From Brevibacillus centrosporus (GTDB lineage Bacteria; Bacillota; Bacilli; Brevibacillales; Brevibacillaceae): a stretch of 64,000 bases of DNA. This document shows, piece by piece, positions 6,637 to 14,933 of the stretch. How positions within the stretch are numbered: the stretch's first letter is position 1; every line of letters starts with the position of its first letter. The stretch spans positions 124,001 through 188,000 of the forward strand of contig NZ_RHHP01000003.1 of assembly GCF_003710815.1 (NCBI RefSeq). Reading direction: 5' to 3'. A program made the position numbers and the translations under genes. The notes beneath the pieces were generated by a model, which saw nothing but the letters and a program-made list of their open reading frames with translations, was not told the origin of the DNA and ran no database searches.

Positions 6637-9564
6637 TCACTCCAGCTCGGATTGACTTTGCGAGATTCGGATTTCGACACGTGTCCCTACATTCGGCTTG
6701 CTCACGATTTCCAGCTTGCCACCCATATTCTGAAGCCGCCTTTCTATATTGCGGAGCCCGACGCCCTTGCGCTTCATTTGCTGGGTCTTTGCACCAGCCG
6801 AAAATCCAGGTCCGTTGTCTTCTACCTGAATCACTGTCTCGTTGTTTTCAGCGTAGACAGCAAGCTTTACTTTCCCACCCGACAGCCTGGTCATCACGCC
6901 ATGACGGATGGCATTCTCCACGATCGGCTGTATCGTCATTGGGGGGATATTGCCTAGCAGATCGTCCTCCACTTTATAGATCATATCCAATCGTTCTCCA
7001 AACCGTATCTGCTCAATGCGAAGATAGGCCTCTACCAGCTCCAGCTCTCGTTGAATGGGGATCAACTTTTCTTGCTGCTCGAAATCAAAGTTATGCCGCA
7101 GATACGTACTAAAATCAAGCAGCAAATCTTGCGCCTTTTTCATATCGTCATGGCTGACTGTCAGTATGGCCGTTAAAGCATTGAACAAGAAATGAGGCTT
7201 GATTTGGGAACGTAAAAACGCCATCTCTGCTTCGATCGAGTCACTGACAGAGCGTTTCATCTGTAAAAGCGTCTTCACCCTAGCTCGCAGCTCCAACGCC
7301 TCGACGGGCTTGGTGATATAGTCGTTTGCTCCTGCGGCAAAGCCTGCCAGCAGATCTTCCTTTTGGCCGCGCGCTGTCACCATCAGGACAGGCAGCTCAG
7401 AAGCTGAGTACTTTTCCCGCAGCCTCTGACAGACTTCGTACCCTGACATTTTCGGCAGCATCACATCGAGAATAACCAGGTCCCAATGGCGCTGCTTCTC
7501 CAATGCCTCCAGCGCCTCATGCCCGTCAGAAACGGCTACAATCTGGTACGGCTCTGTCGCGAGCAGCCTCATCATCACGTATTGATTGGTCGATTCATCA
7601 TCCACCAGCAAAATGGTGGCTTCCTTTTTCTCTTTGGCTGATGCCTGCATAAATGGCAAAAGGGCAGGAAAGGGATTCTCGGAAGCAGCAGCTGCCAAAC
7701 GTGCAACGGAATGCATCATGGCTGGCTCGATGTTACTTGGGTGGATGGTATCTCCACTCCTGCTTGCTGCAGGCATGGTAAAGGAAAAGCTGGTGCCTTG
7801 ACCGACTGCAGAGGTGACAGAGATCTCGCCTCCGTGCCGTTCCACGAGCATTTTGCATATGTAAAGACCGAGTCCTGCTCCCTCCTGACTCGTTCTACGA
7901 TCTCCCTGCTCAAATCTATCAAAGATTTTTTCCTGTCGATCCTCCGCGATTCCGATTCCCGTATCGGTAATCCGAATCTCCACCATGTTTCCTATTTGCT
8001 CCGCTTCGACTGTGATGGTTCCAGCCGGTGTAAACTTAATGGCATTGTACAGCAAGTTAAAGATAATTTGCTGGAATCGCTGCTCGTCCGCTTCTATCCA
8101 GTGCAGCTGCTTCGGCACTCGATTCACGAGTCGTACCGATTTTTCATCCGTCAAATAACGCATGACATCTAGCGCAACAGCCGTCACGTCGTGCACATCC
8201 AGGCTAGACAGCCTCAGCTCCATTCCCGCCTGCAGATGGGAAATATCCAGAAGATCGTCCAGCAGATAGGTGAGACGTCGTCCGATCCCCACGGCAAGCT
8301 CCAGCTCCGCCCTTTGCCGGCCAGTCAGCTCACCAGCCCCTCCATCCACAACGGCTTGCAAAATGCTTAACGTAGCGTGCAGGGGGGTACGCAGCTCATG
8401 CGATGTATTGGCAAGAAACTGGTCCTTCGTCTTGTCCAGAACCAGCAGTCGTTCGGTCAATTGCTCTGCTTTTTGCAAAGCTGTAAAGTACCCGCGCGTG
8501 CTTAGCATCGCCAGCGATAGTGCGAATACGATAATCTCCAGCGGAATCCAGCCGTCATCCTGCGTCCAGCCAAGTGCCCGCAGGTTTTCAAAGACTCCGT
8601 AGAAGAGCAGACTCAACGTGCTGATAACCACCCATAGCACACTGGATGGATTGTGCCACACTCTGCGAAGCATGAGGAGGAAATGATACAGAACCGTCAT
8701 CCAGCAGAAGAAAATATAGACGCTTTGCAGAAAGGTAAATTGCTTGGCTTCCAGCAGCAGGACTGTGATCGCAGAGAGACTGATGAGCGCCAGCAGCACT
8801 CTGCTGATCGTATCCTTCGCTTTGGGTAGCACGATCTGTTTCATGAACAGGGAGTAGGTAAAAGCAAGTGCCAGCATGGAAAGAAACTGGATGCGTGTCG
8901 CCCAATCATAGGACAAGTCAAACCAGTCCAGAGCCACGCGCTCACGGCCGCTAACAAGATACAAAGCCGCAAAAAGATTCGACAAGGAGAAGTAAATGAA
9001 CTCCCGGAATCGACGATTGTACGCATACAAAAGCAGGAAATACAGACTAAATAAAATAAGGACGCTTCCTGCCGTCGTATCAAAATATTCGGAACTGCGC
9101 TTACTCGCCAAGGTTTCTTGTATAGGACCAAATGTGATGGTACCAAATACGCGCCACCTGCTGCAAAGTCAAAATTGGCTATCTGCAGGACGATATCGAC
9201 CTGGTTTCCCGTCACGTTTGCAAAAGACAAATAAGGGACGTTTTTTGCGATCACTTCTTCTGGATGAGACGATGGCTGGCCCTGCTGCCCTACGACCTGC
9301 CCGTTGATAAGCAGCAGATGGGAGGAGCCTATATTGGAAACCCGAATTCCCCAGATGCTCTGTTTCGCTTCTGGCAGCAGTACCTTAAGATGATACGCGT
9401 TGGATACTGCCATTCCCGGTGAAGTCCCAGCTGCTTGCGTCCAGAACACCTTGCTTGGCAAAAGGCATCACAGCCGGTTGGTACCAAAAGCCCCATGCTA
9501 GCCGAATCCCCATGAGCAGGAAAAAAAGAGTAAAGATCATTAGCAGTTTACCTTTATTGGCCAT
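6637..9564 (-). pseudogene. Hybrid sensor histidine kinase (7TMR-DISM type), broken by deletion and frameshift
   Basis: Three minus-strand frames together make one kinase gene. The N-terminus (ATG 9564, good AGAGGGGGAAAG site) encodes a signal-anchor and the start of an extracellular DISM-type sensory domain, then stops at 9385. The next frame (about 9420-9145) carries YHLKVLLPEAK through IANFDFAAGG. A third frame (6637 to about 9145, intact over 824 codons from 9111) carries the rest. Numbered from 9111 it has a 7TM region (about 10-210), HisKA with SHELRTP (His238), HATPase (345-447), a receiver with Asp549, then a LytS-type kinase core PHFLFNAL (His640) and a second HATPase (725-818). The second break is explained by one missing T: GCGTATTTGG read as GCGTATTTTGG restores YFGTITFGPIQE. 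At the first break about 45-60 family residues appear to be missing. The 3' part could still be translated from an internal start, but the sensor domain is lost. Confidence 0.8.
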
Positions 9565-9631
9565 TCTTTCCCCCTCTTTCCTGATGGTACACTCCATACT
9601 TTGCCAGATAAGAGGTTGATGTTGTCAAGGA

Positions 9632-9664
9632 CAAATAGAAAAGACCTCGCCAAAGCGAGGCTTT
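9632..9664 (-). terminator. Intrinsic terminator of the B3/B4-domain gene
   Basis: On the minus strand AAAGCCTCGC-TTTG-GCGAGGTCTTT is followed by TTCTATTT, immediately after the stop codon at 9670. Confidence 0.75.
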
Positions 9665-9669
9665 CAGCC

Positions 9670-10380
9670 TTAACCCAAGAGGGTCATTTCTCTATGATGA
9701 ATATCCAGCACTTCCATTCTCACCGTTCCGCCAAGATGCTGGGAGACGAGTTCTGACAGCTCTTTTTGCGCCGTATGAAACTCATCGCTTCTGGATTCAT
9801 CTATCAATTCCATACAAAGGAACGCATTTCTTGTATTTTCTGTCAGCATCGTTCTCTCGGCTTCTCGCCAATTCCAGCATCTACAGATGGCGCCTGCATC
9901 ATCCTTGTAGACGATCTCTCCCTCGTACGGTGAAGCATTCTCATCGCTTCCCAATGGAATAAACGGTTCGCTGCCATTTGCCTGGGTAAGCCGAATATCG
10001 CCTACAAAAGTATCCAGATCTTCGCCACCACACGGAAGCCCATAACGCAGCGAAATGGAATTATAGATGTCCACCAGCGGATTTATCGTACCAATGTGAT
10101 TGCCATTTTTCACCCTTTTTAATAAAGCTTCAATGGAGCATCTTGCGCCTTTCTTTGTCTTGAATTTCTGATAAGCTTCCCGCCAAACGGATATAACTGG
10201 ATTGCTGCTGAACTCTTCCATTTGGAGAAATTGATCGGCATCTGTCTCTGCCTCCCTCAGCAGCTTCTCGTAGAGTTCTACATCTCTAATAGAATTATCC
10301 ATTCCTCGGCTAATCACCACACCGATTTTGGCATGCGGAAACAGCGACCAAAACTCATCTTCCACGATAAATCTAGACAT
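9670..10380 (-). CDS. B3/B4 (tRNA-binding-like) domain protein
   Basis: This 236-residue cytosolic protein starts at ATG 10380 after AAAGAGGGATCTC; a longer in-frame start 18 codons upstream lacks such a site. The middle contains INPLVDIYNSISLRYGLP and GEIVYKDDAGAICRCWNWRE. These are hallmarks of the B3/B4 domain of phenylalanyl-tRNA synthetase beta chains, occurring here as a stand-alone protein. Stand-alone members have been proposed to edit mischarged tRNAs or bind nucleic acids, but a specific role is not established. The gene is monocistronic, with terminators on both sides. Confidence 0.78.
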   Translation of the reverse strand: MSRFIVEDEFWSLFPHAKIGVVISRGMDNSIRDVELYEKLLREAETDADQFLQMEEFSSNPVISVWREAYQKFKTKKGARCSIEALLKRVKNGNHIGTINPLVDIYNSISLRYGLPCGGEDLDTFVGDIRLTQANGSEPFIPLGSDENASPYEGEIVYKDDAGAICRCWNWREAERTMLTENTRNAFLCMELIDESRSDEFHTAQKELSELVSQHLGGTVRMEVLDIHHREMTLLG

Positions 10381-10459
10381 GAGATCCCTCTTTCCTTTTC
10401 CCGTTTTGAAAAAAGAGCTACTGCTAGATTGCAAATAGACAATAGCAGTCTTAGCGCGA

Positions 10460-10497
10460 GCAAGAAAAAGCTCTCACCCTATGTATGAGAGCTTTTT
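10460..10497 (-). terminator. Terminator of the cobalamin operon
   Basis: AAAAAGCTCTCA and TGAGAGCTTTTT form a 12-bp stem with a nine-base loop. It lies five bases after the stop codon of the last operon gene (TAA 10502-10504). The T-tract is present in both directions. Confidence 0.85.
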
Positions 10498-10501
10498 CAT
10501 A

Positions 10502-11143
10502 TTATTCTCCAGATTCCTGTCCTTGCAGCAAACGTTCTGCCTCCCGATCTCTACGCTCAAGCTCGCCGCTCCTCGTCCAGTCCAAAAAACGCTCGTCAAG
10601 CAGCTCTGCGAGAATGGCACGCTTCTGGCTCTCGGCCAAATGCAAGCGAAGAACGCGCTGCCGCATTTCTCCGAGAAACCGCGTGTAGTCGCCATACTCA
10701 GGGCCTACCCATTTCTCTATCTGCGTACGCAGCTTTTTCGCAAGTCCAGGGTTATTGCCTCCCGTTGAGATGGCGATCTGCATGTCGCCTCGCTCCACCA
10801 CTGCCGGCACAGTGAAGGTGCACAGGTCGGGCCGATCTACGATGTTGATCCACTGTTGAGGCTGACATGCCTGGTAGACCGCTAGATTAACGTCTGGCTG
10901 GTTCGTAGCCGCTATGATCAGCACCGCTTTCTCTGTGTCCGATGGTTCAAAGAAACGGCGCTCCCAAGCTATTTCACCTTGCTGTGACCACGTGTCGATC
11001 TGATCCGTACACGAAGGGGCGACGACGTACACATCCGCGTCCGCGTCGAGCAGACCGCGGATTTTCCGCTCTGCTACCAGCCCGCCGCCTACGACCAGAC
11101 AACGCTTCTTTTGCAGATTGACCATCACCGGGTAATAGCGCAC
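10502..11143 (-). CDS. sirC: Precorrin-2 dehydrogenase (siroheme synthase N-terminal-like)
   Basis: This 213-residue protein contains the NAD-binding Rossmann motif VVGGGLVAERKIRGLLDADA at residues 17-36, IIAATNQPDVN near 78 and NIVDRPDLCTFTVPA near 100. This matches the CysG N-domain/SirC/YlnF family, which oxidises precorrin-2 to sirohydrochlorin with NAD+ in the cytosol. Sirohydrochlorin is then loaded with cobalt by CbiX in this operon. The start is GTG 11143, with AAAGGGG eleven bases upstream. It is the last gene of the operon, 22 bp after cobA. Some family members also chelate iron; whether this one does cannot be told. Confidence 0.9.
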   Translation of the reverse strand: MRYYPVMVNLQKKRCLVVGGGLVAERKIRGLLDADADVYVVAPSCTDQIDTWSQQGEIAWERRFFEPSDTEKAVLIIAATNQPDVNLAVYQACQPQQWINIVDRPDLCTFTVPAVVERGDMQIAISTGGNNPGLAKKLRTQIEKWVGPEYGDYTRFLGEMRQRVLRLHLAESQKRAILAELLDERFLDWTRSGELERRDREAERLLQGQESGE

Positions 11144-11165
11144 CAGGCATCGCGCCCCTTTCGAT

Positions 11166-11957
11166 TTAGCCTATAAAATGTTCATTCGTTTCTGCTTGTG
11201 CTGCCTCAAACCAGTTGATCTTGTCCCGCAATTGTACCACGTTTCCTACCAAGATAATCGCCGGGTTGGTGAACTCACGGTGTCCAGCCAAGCGCTCCTC
11301 GATGTCAGCAAGTATACCTGTCAGCGTCACCTGCTGGGGAAGGGTCCCCCACGAGATGATCGCGACAGGCGTCTGTGGATCTCGCCCATGCTTGATCAGC
11401 TGTGTGCGGATCAGCGGCAGGTTGGCGACACCCATGTAAAAGGCGACCGTATCGATGCCGGTAGCAAGCGCACGCCATTTCTCTGTCGCCAGCTCCGGTT
11501 TGTCTTCGCGCAAATGTCCCGTGACGACAGCAAACGACGATCCGTGCTCGCGATGCGTCACGGGAATCCCGGCATAGGCAGGGGCTGCTATGCCAGCAGT
11601 TACACCTGGAACGATCTCAAAAGGAATGCCACGCTCTGCCAAATGCTCCGCTTCCTCACCTACACGCCCAAACACGCAGGGGTCTCCCCCTTTGAGCCGC
11701 ACGACCACGTTTCCTTCCAGAGCCTTTTCCGCCAGCAGCTCGTTAATCCGCTCCTGCTGCAGCGTATGGTTATCTGGCAGCTTGCCGCAGTAAATGCGCT
11801 CTGCTGCAGCTGGCGCGTGCTCCAGCAGCGCAGGATTCGCCAGACGGTCGTATACGACTACATCCGCCTGCTGCAAGCTCTCCAGCCCTTTTAGGGTAAT
11901 CAGCTTGGGATCTCCCGGGCCTGCTCCAACTAAATAAACTTTGCCCGTGCTGCTCAT
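11166..11957 (-). CDS. cobA: Uroporphyrinogen-III C-methyltransferase (SUMT)
   Basis: This 263-residue SAM-dependent tetrapyrrole methylase adds two methyls to uroporphyrinogen III to give precorrin-2, the committed step towards siroheme and B12. Signatures are VYLVGAGPGDPKLITLKG (N-terminal strand and glycine loop), GDPCVFGRVGEEAEHL near residue 90, and VPGVTAGIAAPAYAGIPVTHR near 118. Its ATG overlaps the cobT stop by the ATGA arrangement (11954-11957). With sirC it forms the sirohydrochlorin-supplying end of the operon. Length is normal for a single-domain SUMT. Confidence 0.95.
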   Translation of the reverse strand: MSSTGKVYLVGAGPGDPKLITLKGLESLQQADVVVYDRLANPALLEHAPAAAERIYCGKLPDNHTLQQERINELLAEKALEGNVVVRLKGGDPCVFGRVGEEAEHLAERGIPFEIVPGVTAGIAAPAYAGIPVTHREHGSSFAVVTGHLREDKPELATEKWRALATGIDTVAFYMGVANLPLIRTQLIKHGRDPQTPVAIISWGTLPQQVTLTGILADIEERLAGHREFTNPAIILVGNVVQLRDKINWFEAAQAETNEHFIG

Positions 11958-13003
11958 CGGTCACTTACCCCTGCAGAGGCAAAGGTCGCCATTTCACTCA
12001 CCATCCGAGCAGCCGCTTCGACAATCGGGAAAGCGAGCGCAGCTCCGCTGCCTTCACCCAAGCGCAGGTTCAGGTCTAGCAGAGGCTCCTTGCCTAAAGT
12101 CTTCAGTACAAAGGCGTGCCCTGGCTCCTGCGAGCGGTGTCCGCCGATCAAATAATCCGCTGCTTCCGGCTGCAGACGGACAGCCAGGAGTGCCGCTACG
12201 GTAGCGATAAATCCATCCAGCAGGATCGGGACGCGACGGGAAGCCGCTCCGAGGATTGCACCTGCCATCGCCCCGATTTCCATCCCGCCTACCTTTGCCA
12301 GCACATCGATTGGATCATCGACATCTGGTCGATGCAGCGCGAGCGCTTTTCTCACCACTGCTTTTTTTCGCTGCCAGCCCTCATCCGTCAGACCGGTTCC
12401 GCGTCCCACGATCTCATCCGGGTCTGCGCCCGTCAAAGCAGACAGGATCGCACTGCTCGCGGTCGTATTGCCGATGCCTACTTCCCCGACGATTAGAACT
12501 TTCGCTCCCTCTTCCACGATCTCGAGGGCCGTGTCCATACCGATCTGGATGGCGCTCTCCGCCTCCTCGCGAGTCATAGCGGCTTCCCGCAGGATATTTC
12601 CCGACGCAGCCTTGATGCGCTTTTTGGTGATGCCAGGTGCATCGACCTCCACCGCTACCCCTACGTCTACGAATTTCTGCAAGGCACCGATCTGACGCGC
12701 AAACACGTTGATCCCTGCTCCACCCCTCGTCAGGTTCAGCAGCATTTGGGCGGTTACTTCCTGCGGATAAGCGGACACGCCTTCAGTCGCAACACCGTGA
12801 TCTGCAGCAAAGACGATGACTCCTGGTGGGGTCACGGCCGGGAACGCCATACCTGTCATTGCAGCCAGCTGGACTGCCAGCGTTTCCAAACGTCCCAGGC
12901 TGCCAAGCGGCTTGGTCAATTGATCGATATGCTGTCTGGCTTGTGCTGCCGCTTCTTCATTTATTGGCTCAATCGCGATAAGCTGTTTTCTTGTATTTGT
13001 CAT
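11954..13003 (-). CDS. cobT: Nicotinate-nucleotide-dimethylbenzimidazole phosphoribosyltransferase
   Basis: About 349 residues from ATG 13003. The enzyme makes alpha-ribazole phosphate from nicotinate mononucleotide and dimethylbenzimidazole for the lower loop of B12. Recognised segments are LTKPLGSLGRLE near residue 30, VIVFAADHGVATEGVSAYP near 65, EVGIGNTTASSA near 175 and GGMEIGAMAGAILGAA near 240. The start is uncertain: the frame stays open 44 codons further upstream, into the right end of an IS607-family element, and no strong ribosome binding site precedes 13003. I chose this ATG because family members begin about 28 residues before LTKPLG. The insertion separates this gene from its operon promoter. 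Confidence 0.93.
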   Translation of the reverse strand: MTNTRKQLIAIEPINEEAAAQARQHIDQLTKPLGSLGRLETLAVQLAAMTGMAFPAVTPPGVIVFAADHGVATEGVSAYPQEVTAQMLLNLTRGGAGINVFARQIGALQKFVDVGVAVEVDAPGITKKRIKAASGNILREAAMTREEAESAIQIGMDTALEIVEEGAKVLIVGEVGIGNTTASSAILSALTGADPDEIVGRGTGLTDEGWQRKKAVVRKALALHRPDVDDPIDVLAKVGGMEIGAMAGAILGAASRRVPILLDGFIATVAALLAVRLQPEAADYLIGGHRSQEPGHAFVLKTLGKEPLLDLNLRLGEGSGAALAFPIVEAAARMVSEMATFASAGVSDR

Positions 13004-13039
13004 CCTGCATGCACCGTTGCCAAAAGATTGTAAAAGTCT

Positions 13040-13168
13040 ACACATCTCTTGTTTGCTTCCTGCTTCTTTGTGTCTGCTTTTGCTTAAGGCTACTCGCATT
13101 CGTGTGACACTCCACAGGCGTAAATTCGGATACAACGAATCCTACCTACTAGCCATAACGCTTTCCAG
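13040..13168 (-). ncRNA. Likely TnpB guide RNA (omega/reRNA) region at the element's right end
   Basis: In IS200/IS605 and IS607 elements the TnpB guide RNA is encoded downstream of tnpB and reads into the flanking DNA. Here the 130 bases after the tnpB stop hold no gene, can fold locally (TGTGGAGTGTCACACG near 13110) and run to the cobT leader. The RNA is inferred from family knowledge and position; its boundaries are not visible. Confidence 0.4.
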
Positions 13169-14281
13169 TTAACTTGCTAGTTTGGCTAGATTGAGAGCAG
13201 CGTTTACATCTCTATCAATCGTTAGCCCACAATCACACCTGAAAGTTCGGTCAGATAGCTTCAGATCACGCTTGATATGACCACAACTCGAGCAAAGCTT
13301 GGATGAAGGATACCACTTGTCTGCTTCAATAAACGAGATACCGTAGCGTTGACACTTATACTGCATCTGTCGTTTGAATTCATGCAGTTTCTGTTGGGCT
13401 ATTGCCTTGGACAAGTATCGGTTCTTCATCATCTCTTTGAGGTTCAGCGCTTCCATCACTACCGCACTAGGCTTGGTTTTCGCAATAGCTGCAGTAGCTT
13501 GATGGATGTGATTGTTTCGGATATTCGTTAGTCGCCGATGAAGTAAACGGATGCGCTTTTCTACTTTCACAATGTTGCCTGTTTTGGCGTAACGGCTACC
13601 CTCCTTGTTCATCTCATATTTCCGAGATACTCTGCATTGCAACCTACGCAGACGTTTCTCGGTCTTTCTTATCGCCTTTGTTTTGTTGATATTTCGGAAC
13701 ATCATACCATTAGAGCAGACAGCAAGTTTCTTGATGCCCATATCTACGCCTATCACACCACTGGACCGTTTCGACTCTTCATTCCCACGCTCAACTCCGA
13801 CAGACAGATACCAATACTTCCCATCAAAAGAGACTCTTGGGTTGGTGTAATTCTTATTCTCTGGAAGGTGTTCGAAAGTTTTGACCCATCCGACCTTTTC
13901 GATCAGTACAGACTTCCCTTTGACCTTCAGCTTTTCCGTGTCGTTGTAAAAGGACGGTTTTGAGCGTTTACGGCTTTTGAATCTCGGGCGGTCTGCACGC
14001 TTATTAAAGAACCTCTTGTATGCATCGCATGCATCTTTTACAGCTTGCTTGGTCACATTGTTGGATACTTCATAAAGCCATGAATACTCGGATGTTTTTT
14101 TGAGCTGAGTCAGTTCCTTGCGTAGTCTACCGTCTGGTATGAATTTGCCACCACTGCGGTAATTTTCTTCTTGCCTGTCCAATGTCCAGTTGTAAGCCCA
14201 ACGTGCAGTGCCAGTTGATTTCCATAGCTGCTTTTCTTGCTCAGGCGTTGGCTTCAGCCTGAATTTATATGCTAGGATCAT
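13169..14281 (-). CDS. tnpB: TnpB RNA-guided endonuclease of an IS607-family element
   Basis: This 370-residue, full-length TnpB begins MILAYKFRLKPTPEQEKQLW. The RuvC active site appears complete: GVDMGIKKLAV (Asp180), VVMEALNLKEM (Glu277) and DRDVNAALNL (Asp358). The zinc ribbon CSSCGH with CDCG (Cys330, 333, 349, 351) lies between the last two motifs, as in the family. TnpB nucleases use a guide RNA from the element's end to cut the empty donor site and favour element retention. Its ATG overlaps the 3' end of the tnpA remnant. All catalytic residues are intact although tnpA is not, so it may still be active. Confidence 0.95.
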   Translation of the reverse strand: MILAYKFRLKPTPEQEKQLWKSTGTARWAYNWTLDRQEENYRSGGKFIPDGRLRKELTQLKKTSEYSWLYEVSNNVTKQAVKDACDAYKRFFNKRADRPRFKSRKRSKPSFYNDTEKLKVKGKSVLIEKVGWVKTFEHLPENKNYTNPRVSFDGKYWYLSVGVERGNEESKRSSGVIGVDMGIKKLAVCSNGMMFRNINKTKAIRKTEKRLRRLQCRVSRKYEMNKEGSRYAKTGNIVKVEKRIRLLHRRLTNIRNNHIHQATAAIAKTKPSAVVMEALNLKEMMKNRYLSKAIAQQKLHEFKRQMQYKCQRYGISFIEADKWYPSSKLCSSCGHIKRDLKLSDRTFRCDCGLTIDRDVNAALNLAKLAS

Positions 14282-14879
14282 CAGTCACCAACTCCTTTAA
14301 CAGCTTTCGAGCTTGATTTGCACGTTCTCCTGGTAACCTACAACTGAACTCGGTAATGATCTGTACCAAATCCTCGACGAGTTCCTGTTCTTCGGTTTTT
14401 ACGCCATGTTCAATGATCTCGATTTGGGTTTCAAATCGTTTGAACAGATTGTCAAAAGCTCATATCCAAATCGAACAAGTCTGTCTTTATCCAAAATGAC
14501 TACACGTTCCACTTTCCCTTGGATGACCAGATCAATCAGATTTTTGAGCCCACGTTTTTCGTAGTTGTTACCACTACCTTTATGCCATCAAACGAATAAC
14601 CTTTGGCGATCATAAATGTCTCACGTTCTTAATCTGACGTTCCAACTCATCTTTTTGCTTATTGCTAGACACTCTGCAATAACCGATTGCAATACGATTG
14701 TGATCATGTACAGGCTTGCACAGACAAGAGTAAAGCTGATCTTCTGTGTAGTAACGGTAACCATTTTCATTGACAAGAGCAGGAATTAATTTTCCCTGTT
14801 TGCCCCATTCCCGTAACGTTTTTGGGGTTAAGCCAACCAATTTAGCGAATTTACCGATAGAGTACATGGTTTTTATCAC
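14265..14879 (-). pseudogene. IS607-type serine recombinase TnpA, frameshifted remnant
   Basis: An intact 89-codon N-terminal part begins with a MerR-like HTH (MYSIGKFAKLVGLTPKTLREW) and enters the serine-recombinase domain at IAIGYCRVSSNKQKDELERQI, with the catalytic serine in RVSS. It stops at 14610. The rest follows in other frames: IAKGYSFDGIK, then KRGLKNLIDLVIQGKVERVV and LDKDRLVRFGYEL, then KRFETQIEIIEHGVKTEEQE up to TAA at 14265-14267. At least three frame changes are needed, one of them a missing T in the run after GAGC. The recombinase is therefore not functional. Confidence 0.85.
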
Positions 14880-14933
14880 CCAAAAACATTATACAATATT
14901 GGTAATAATGTATAAAAATGTTTATTGTTTTCC

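Larger units (their letters stand above)
13040..14930 (-). mobile_element. IS607-family element inserted between cbiP and cobT (approximate ends)
   Basis: A MerR-HTH serine recombinase (tnpA, decayed) is followed by an overlapping tnpB in the same orientation, the arrangement of IS607-family elements. Such elements lack terminal inverted repeats and leave little target duplication, so the ends cannot be fixed from one copy. I place them between the last bases of cbiP (stop at 14934) and the bases just before the cobT start. The element lies in operon orientation and interrupts the B12 operon. Confidence 0.75.

Noticed and set aside
8841..9461. Separate gene of 206 codons upstream of the sensor kinase
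   Set aside because: Its first two thirds is the middle of the kinase's extracellular domain; joining frames explains it better than an independent gene.
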